Positions 57,301 through 64,000 of a stretch of 64,000 nt of DNA are shown piece after piece (the stretch's first letter is position 1; each line of letters begins with the position of its first letter). The notes beneath the pieces are model-generated. The model was not told the origin of the DNA and did not search any database. It saw only the letters and a list, made by a program, of their open reading frames with translations. A program made the translations under genes and the position numbers. Source of the DNA: Amblyornis subalaris (lineage: Eukaryota; Chordata; Aves; Passeriformes; Ptilonorhynchidae); NCBI GenBank assembly GCA_018881555.1, contig JACAXG010000263.1, positions 1-64,000 on the forward strand, written 5' to 3'.

Positions 57301-60300
57301 TCTGTATAAACTAAATATAAAATACACTGTTCCAAGACAAAGCGATTCTGAAAATTTCAGGAATTATGCATTGGGTGTCTGCTTCTATAATACCTACAGA
57401 AACTTTATAACCTCATGTCAGATCTGCAATTGGGATAATCAAGAATTCCCACTCAGAAAGATTTGTTTGTCCTTAGTGGCTGGAGTGCACTACCTTCAAG
57501 GTCACCAGTTTTCTCCCATCCAGTTCTGTAGTATATGCTGAGTAGTATTCTGATTTTGGAAGTGGACTAGAAACAGAGAAGTTAAAAATATATGTCAGTG
57601 GTATTATTACATTATTTACCACATAAATAGATTAGAGTTTTGACTTTTTTTCCCCACATGTATTAAAATTATTGAGTCTGCTTCATTCACCCCTCAGAGA
57701 CCAATAGATAACTTCTAGGGTGTTCCAGATGTTTTCACCACTACATAGGCTCATCTGCATCTTTCTCAGATATCCACACCCCCACCCCCAGTCCCACAAA
57801 ACACCAAATCTACAAGCCATTGTTACGCTTCAAGTACAGAGAAGTCTTCACGGAGCCATTAGACTCTAATTAGGAGTAAGTAATAAATGATGCAGAACTA
57901 GGGAATTCTCATGCATACTAACCCCATAGAAAAATTATCAGGATATCATAAAAAATAGTTTCTAATTCTGAAGAAAAACAGATGCAGTGATACAGAAGAA
58001 AACTATTTTCAAGAAGAACTTTTTTCTGGTTTTAATTCAAAGAAAAGAAAGAATAAATGCATGTTAGATAACACGACAACAGGAACAAAGAAATACTTCA
58101 GAGAGAAAAGAAATAACAGAAAGAAAATAGGTCAATTAATAAGTGAAAGTGTTGAAATTAATGCTGAAGAAAAAATACACTGGATGCTGATGCTTTTTAT
58201 TTTTCTTGAATAATCTGTCTTCAGCAGGAAAGCTGAAAGAGAAATGTTGATATGATTAGGAATACCTTGAAGATTTATTACAATGAAGATTGGAGAGAGG
58301 AGCATAGGCAGCAACTGGGAAAGATTAGCATATAAACATCAATCTGAAAAGAATCATGGAGCAGACTTCTGAAGACACCCACAATTTACAGTTCTCATTT
58401 GGATTCCTGGACATTTAACAGTCTATGACCCTACCAAAGCAGCTATAACAAAGTGTCTCGATGTTCAGCATACTTGTGCCACAAGGAGATCAACTGCCTC
58501 AGATCACTGAACTCCTCTGAAAAGACGAACCCTGAATGTAGGTGAAAAAAAATTTGACTTAGCTATCTTTGAAAATCTGGCTTTTGGAGGATAATTTGAA
58601 GTTCATGAATTGTTAATTAATACTTTTATCTTTAAAATTTATCTTTAAATGTTCTTTAAATGCTTGGTTCTCTCTCGTATGTGGCCAGAAAGCTTTGGAA
58701 AACAAATCATTTTTATTACAGGGATATTCAAAATTATGTTGACATTTAGCCCATCGTTCTTGAATGTCACTGACAACTTAGGAGCAGAAGTCAAGGGTTG
58801 CAAAGAGGGATGTAAATATCTAAGCAGCTTGAGAAAGCCTTAATAGCACATGTTAACTCTGATATTATAGAGCCAATAACAGCATTGCCTGTCCAGGTCT
58901 ATTCAATGCAGGCATACAGGAGCACAGTTTCTGAACCGTACCAGATCTATCATTTTTTCATTTCTCATTCATTCTTTTCATGTTACATTCAATCCTTAAG
59001 TATATATAACCACCATGCAAGTATGCATACAGACACCTACACACACACATTTTCAGTGCATCCTTTACTCCTACCAACAGAGTACGTATACCTGTGCAAA
59101 CAAGTAAGTTTGCAGCCTGAGAAAGGGTAACAGAATGGATCCCTCAGATGTTTGATGTTGGGTTTCAAACATTTGCAATTATGAGTCTTAAACTCTCTCC
59201 AAAATGGCTTGTCATGGAAGGACCATAAAAAAATGGTTCTAGTGTTCAGGAAAAAAAAATCAGAGGCTTTATTAGCACAGGCATGACACAACTCTAACAT
59301 TGCAGCACCATTTCCATTCTGCGTTTACTGCTATCAAGCCAGATCAAAATATAGACATAACAAATGCATAACTGCCTGAGCCCATTTATCTAAATACAGC
59401 CTGGTACCTCTGGAGGGCTTGTATCTACACACCTGAGACAAACTGCTACTTCCTCAACTACTGGGAACAATAAAGAAGTAAACCGAACTGCCACTAAAAA
59501 AAAGAGGTTTGTTTTATTAATTTCCAATCCTCTCATTATCAGGGGAAAATGAAAGCAAATTGGAAAGAATTCATCAAATAACTGAAAAAGTTTTGAGAAG
59601 GATAGATGAACTGATAACTGAAAGGAGATTAAATAACCTCAGTAAAACTAAATATGTTTACAATTGCTTCATTAAACAAAAAAATAACAGTGTATAATTA
59701 CAATATTTAGATGGTTTTGTACCACTAATGGAAAAATAGAGAATACTATTCCATAGTAATAGAGAATGTGGCTTAAAGAAATAGAATAAAATTAAGTGAA
59801 AGAAAAAAAAAATAGAACAATTTCAAGGAAACCTTCTGTTGCAATAAGGTCTATTAAGCAGTGGAAACCTTTTTAATGATAAAAGTCCCACTGTTTGCTG
59901 ATACTAGGTAGACAAAGAAAAATGAATACCAAATGGAATATAATAAACTAATCTGAGCTTCAGTTCCACCACACTCAGTCATATTTCTGGTTTAGCAAGA
60001 AGCAGATGGACTGTATGACTGTAGGAAATTTCAGATACTTTAGTAACTGCCGTTTTGACATTTGGTTATGAAACTATCTAATAATGTGTGGCTAATCATT
60101 TGCTACATAAACTTGAAGGCCCTTTCTGATATTTTGCTGGTATTTTTCATTTTCACGGTGTCACAGAATGATTGAGGTTGCAAGGGACCTCTGAAGGCCA
60201 CCAGCTGGTCAAACCTTTTTGTTCAAGCAAAGCCACCTATAGCTGTTTGCCCAGGACCATGCCCAGATGGCTTTTGAATATAACAAAGGATTGAGACTCC

Positions 60301-63300
60301 ACAACTTCCCTGAGCAGACGGTACCAGAGTTCTGTCATCCGCACAGTAAAAACATGTTTCCTGATATTCAGATGGAGCCTTCTGTGTTTCTGCCTGTACC
60401 CATTGTCTCTGGTCCCGTCCCTGGACTCAGCTGAGGAGAGACTGGCTCTGTCTTCTTTGCAGCCTCCCTTCAGGAATTTAAATATATTAATAACATCCCC
60501 AGAGCCTTCTCTTCTCAAAGCTAAACAGTCCCAGCTCTTTCAGCCTTTCTTCACAGGAGAGATGCTCCAGGCTNTTAGTGTTTGTGGCCCTTTGCTGGAC
60601 TCTTTCGAGTATGTTCATGTTTATATATTTATTTTTTTCAGAAGTGGTCTGCTCCTGCAAGTGACTTTGAAAGACCTCATCTCTACATATGCTGATGCTT
60701 ATAGAAAAAAGATAACTGCTAGGTGAAGAAAGCTTTTGCAATCAGGGTCTCAACTGGTAGCAAAAGACTATACAACTCATCTATTTTACTCCATATCATA
60801 TTTTCTGACTTGTTTTGGTAGGGTATTTTGTGGTTGTCCATTTGCCCCCCTTGTCTCTCCCAACTCAGTTTGTATCACTGCAGAAAAAAATACATAAACT
60901 CTTTATTTTTAAAAATCGCATCTATAAAGCTATTTAATATCATTATTTGGTTAATTATTTAATTTTTTTTTTTGTTATTTGGGAAGTTAGTTCAACAAGG
61001 AAGACAGAAAATGGATAAATATTTGGATTTGTCAGATCACCTAAGAAAGGAAGTCTGTTCTCCATTGTTCTTGAAGGATACTGTGGTTTTGCTCATTGCA
61101 GTCTCAGCTTTTAATTCAATTTGGCAGTACATGATCACTTTATGTCTCTGCTTGTTCCCATGATTGATGCTGTCACATGCTCCCTATAATGTTCTTATCT
61201 CAGCCATGAAGCAAACATAATGGCTAACATTTTTCTTTTTCTATTTGCTTTTAATTTCTGAGGGTGAAAATAGTGAATATTAATAACAACACAATACCTT
61301 TACAGATAACTTAAATACTTCTTAGGTAAATGTTACAGGAAACAAACAAAGAAACAAAAATCGCTGCAAATGCTATACATTTGTTTGTAAGACACAATGA
61401 GAAACTGTGCAGTTTAATTTGCCTTTGTAATTTTGACCAGTCTGCATGTTCTATTGTGAAATTGCATGGATTTGCAATACAAACTCAAACAGCATCATCA
61501 GATCTGAAGGTCAGTGAAGGCAAAAAGAAGGATTCATTTTGTTTGGTTGGTTATTATCAGAAAATAAGTTTTGAACAAACCTACTGCATGGCTGCAACAG
61601 ACAAAGTACCTGCTCACCAAGATTTTAGAAGCTGCTCTTTCATACCTGTAAAATAATTAAGGTCTTAGATATCAGAATCTATTTTCACTCGTATGGAAAA
61701 TACTAAACAGAAAAGAGGGAGCGGACTTCTTTATTATCACAACTTCTTGTTCTTAACTTACACATTTTGCATCACTTTGATTTGTGTTATTTTTGCAAAC
61801 CTTTCTATTACTATTGTTACTGAGACTGATGCTTTGAAACATATACCTTCTCTTACCACTAGATGGAACTGAAAAACCTTGTAATTCCTCTTTTTTCCTG
61901 TTACACGGATCCATAGTAATTTCTTCATGATAAAAGCTTGGAAATTGTCCAGAACTAGAACTTACTAAGTTAGAGAAGGGTTACTGGGGCACAGTAATTG
62001 CTACTTGGTGTAGTATTACCTTTTTTGCTTGAAACTCTTAACTTCTAAAAGAGGAAGATATTTAAAACATATAATCCATGTTGTACCTTCATAGCAATGA
62101 AAGTGAAAAAAAAACCAAAAAGAAAACAAAAAAAACACACAAAACATAAGCAAAACAAACAAAACCCCCCAAAAAAACCCCAGAAAGCCACTAGCCATTA
62201 TAACTTTCCAAACTATAATAACTCAAACTAAAAGCCAATATTGATGGATTTTTCAGAAGATACTTTGGAGACAAACCAAAGTAGAAGTTTGTTCACTTTT
62301 CATTATATCTGACATTTAACTGTAGAAACACAAAGTAAAATAATTTTTTGTTTGGTGGGGGTTTTTTTGTTCTGTGCAGGAGGTATTGGATTTTTAGTTT
62401 TGCATATCCTACAGATACCAACAGGAGGAATTCGACGCCACCATACTGTTAGAAAGTTATGATCTGTTGCCATTACTGAAACTTGGCAGGATGAATCCTG
62501 TGATTGGAGTGTAGTTGTCAATAGCTATAAGCTGTTCAGATGAGACAAGAAAGGAACAAGAGGAGGAGGGGTTGCTCTCTACATCAAGATGAGGATTAAG
62601 TGTGAAGAGCTGTCTCTGAAGAACAGCCATGAGTGGGTAGAAAGCCTTTGGGTAAAAATCAGAGATCAAGGCAACAAAGAGAAATTCGTGGCTGTGTTCT
62701 ACTTCAAGCTTCCTGATCAAGGGGAGCCTGTTGATTAAACCTTCCTGCTCCAGCTACAGAAGGCATTGTACCCTTGTCCTGCTGGGAGACTTCAACCACC
62801 CTGACATCTGCTGGAAAAGTAGCAAGCTGTAAGCAATACAGGAGATTCCTGGAATGCATGGGGGATAACTTCTTAAGCCAGGTGATAGACAGCCCTACCA
62901 GAGGAAAAGCAATACTGTGTCTGATAATCACCAGCATAAGAGAGACAATTGTGGATGTCATGATCAGAGGTAGCCTGGTCTGCAGCGATCATGCATTGGT
63001 GGAGTTAAAACTCTTCAGGAACATAGGTCAGATAAGGAGTAAAGTCAGGCTCTTGAACTTTAGGAAGACAAAATTGCAGCTAACCAGGGACATTGTCAGT
63101 TGTATCCCCTGGGAGAATGCCCTCATATGTATTTCACTGAACAGTTAACTGTCGTGGGGTTTTTTTCTTTCCCTTTATCTCTTTTGTTAGCAGATTTTGT
63201 TATTCAATTTCTTGACTTTTTCCTTGTTCTTTCTTTGGCATGACAGTCCCTTTAATTCTCTCNGAAATTCTTTCCTGTCTACAGCCTCTGCCTAGATCTT

Positions 63301-64000
63301 CTGTCTCCTTGAAATATATCATATCCCTGGTGTTGTCAACATTTATACAGAAGGGCAAAACACTGAGATAATTAGTATTACAAACAGGAAATCGTGACAT
63401 ATGATCAACTCTTACCTAGAAAAAAAAACAGTATTTTTTTGACAAACGAGCATCAACCTCATTTGTATCTTCTTAGTAAACTAGGTTGAATGTTAAAGTA
63501 AAGTTGGGTAAAATACTTTTTACTGGGGAGTCCTGAGGAGGAGAGGTAATAATTAAAGGGGAGATAATAGCTTATATTTTTTTTCCCTAAAACTCTTACA
63601 GCAAGATTTCTTTGACTGTATACATTTAAGCTGCACAGAGCAGTTACCTGTTTCTTATATTTTTTATAAAGCAGCCTGCATGCTGCCAGCCTTCTGCAGC
63701 ACCAGATGACAGTCTGCTGAAGCCTGTAAAAGAGCTGAAGACAGTTTGCATCCTCTGTGAAATCCCTAAAAAAGATTAAGAAGAGAAAGCAACTTCTTGT
63801 GGTTTCATAAAGGAGGCAGGAAAAAAGTCTGTATGAGAAAGTGTGGTCTCTTTACTTAGTTCATGAGTGCCTCACAGAGTTGGGAAGAGGCAAGAGAGCT
63901 CCTGTATTAGAGTTATGAGGCCTTCCTTCCTTTTTCTTTAGGATGAGCTCTCAAAAGAACCTTTGGTACCAGAAAACAGCAGTGTAAATTAAGTGCCCAT

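Overview
The window looks like AT-rich, non-coding nuclear DNA from a bird, either a gene desert or one very large intron. The assignment rests on CR1 (chicken repeat 1) LINE fragments, which dominate the recognisable sequence on both strands. Several keep the family's 3' signature, short repeats of the form ATTCTGTG or ATCATAGA. At least one solo LTR with features usual for avian endogenous retroviruses supports this. There are no operons, no bacterial-type genes, no rRNA or tRNA genes and no CRISPR array. I found no host exon I would defend. Isolated single N bases are scattered throughout and look like masked or ambiguous calls in an assembly.

Layout. 0-10 kb: a decayed + strand CR1 (about 1.75-2.14 kb), a (CCTTT)n microsatellite (3.27 kb), a CR1 reverse-transcriptase fossil (- strand, 4.69 kb), and a + strand CR1 (6.08-7.28 kb) split by a roughly 560-bp LTR-like insert. 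10-16 kb: a 643-bp solo LTR with a 5-bp target duplication (9998-10640, - strand), a CR1 nested inside another CR1 (11.88-12.75 kb), a (GGAGT)n array, and a second LTR-like segment (to 15.54 kb). 16-26 kb is almost featureless apart from one CR1 3' end (21.6-22.0 kb). 26-34 kb: a long CR1 (26.66-27.55 kb), the best-preserved CR1 of the window (29.28-31.54 kb, with recognisable reverse transcriptase), and a - strand CR1 (32.35-33.42 kb). 36-41 kb: a (TAA)n microsatellite, a second CR1-in-CR1 nest (37.78-39.19 kb) and a CR1 tail at 40.7 kb. 41-60 kb: an imperfect inverted repeat (41.43-41.51 kb), a (CTTT/CCTT)n tract, a GC-richer block with degenerate internal repeats (49.5-50.8 kb) and one weak exon-like open frame (53.13 kb). 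60-64 kb: a - strand CR1 3' end and a CR1 fragment that carries only the endonuclease region.

No genes here work together as a system. The recognisable biology is layered retrotransposition. CR1 copies inserted, then became targets for later CR1 and LTR insertions, and then decayed by point mutation (including likely CpG loss), frameshift and deletion. I found no convincing new biological system. The items most worth checking are the hairpin at 41.4 kb, the endonuclease-only CR1, the two nested CR1 junctions, the LTR-like inserts and the unassigned GC-rich block.
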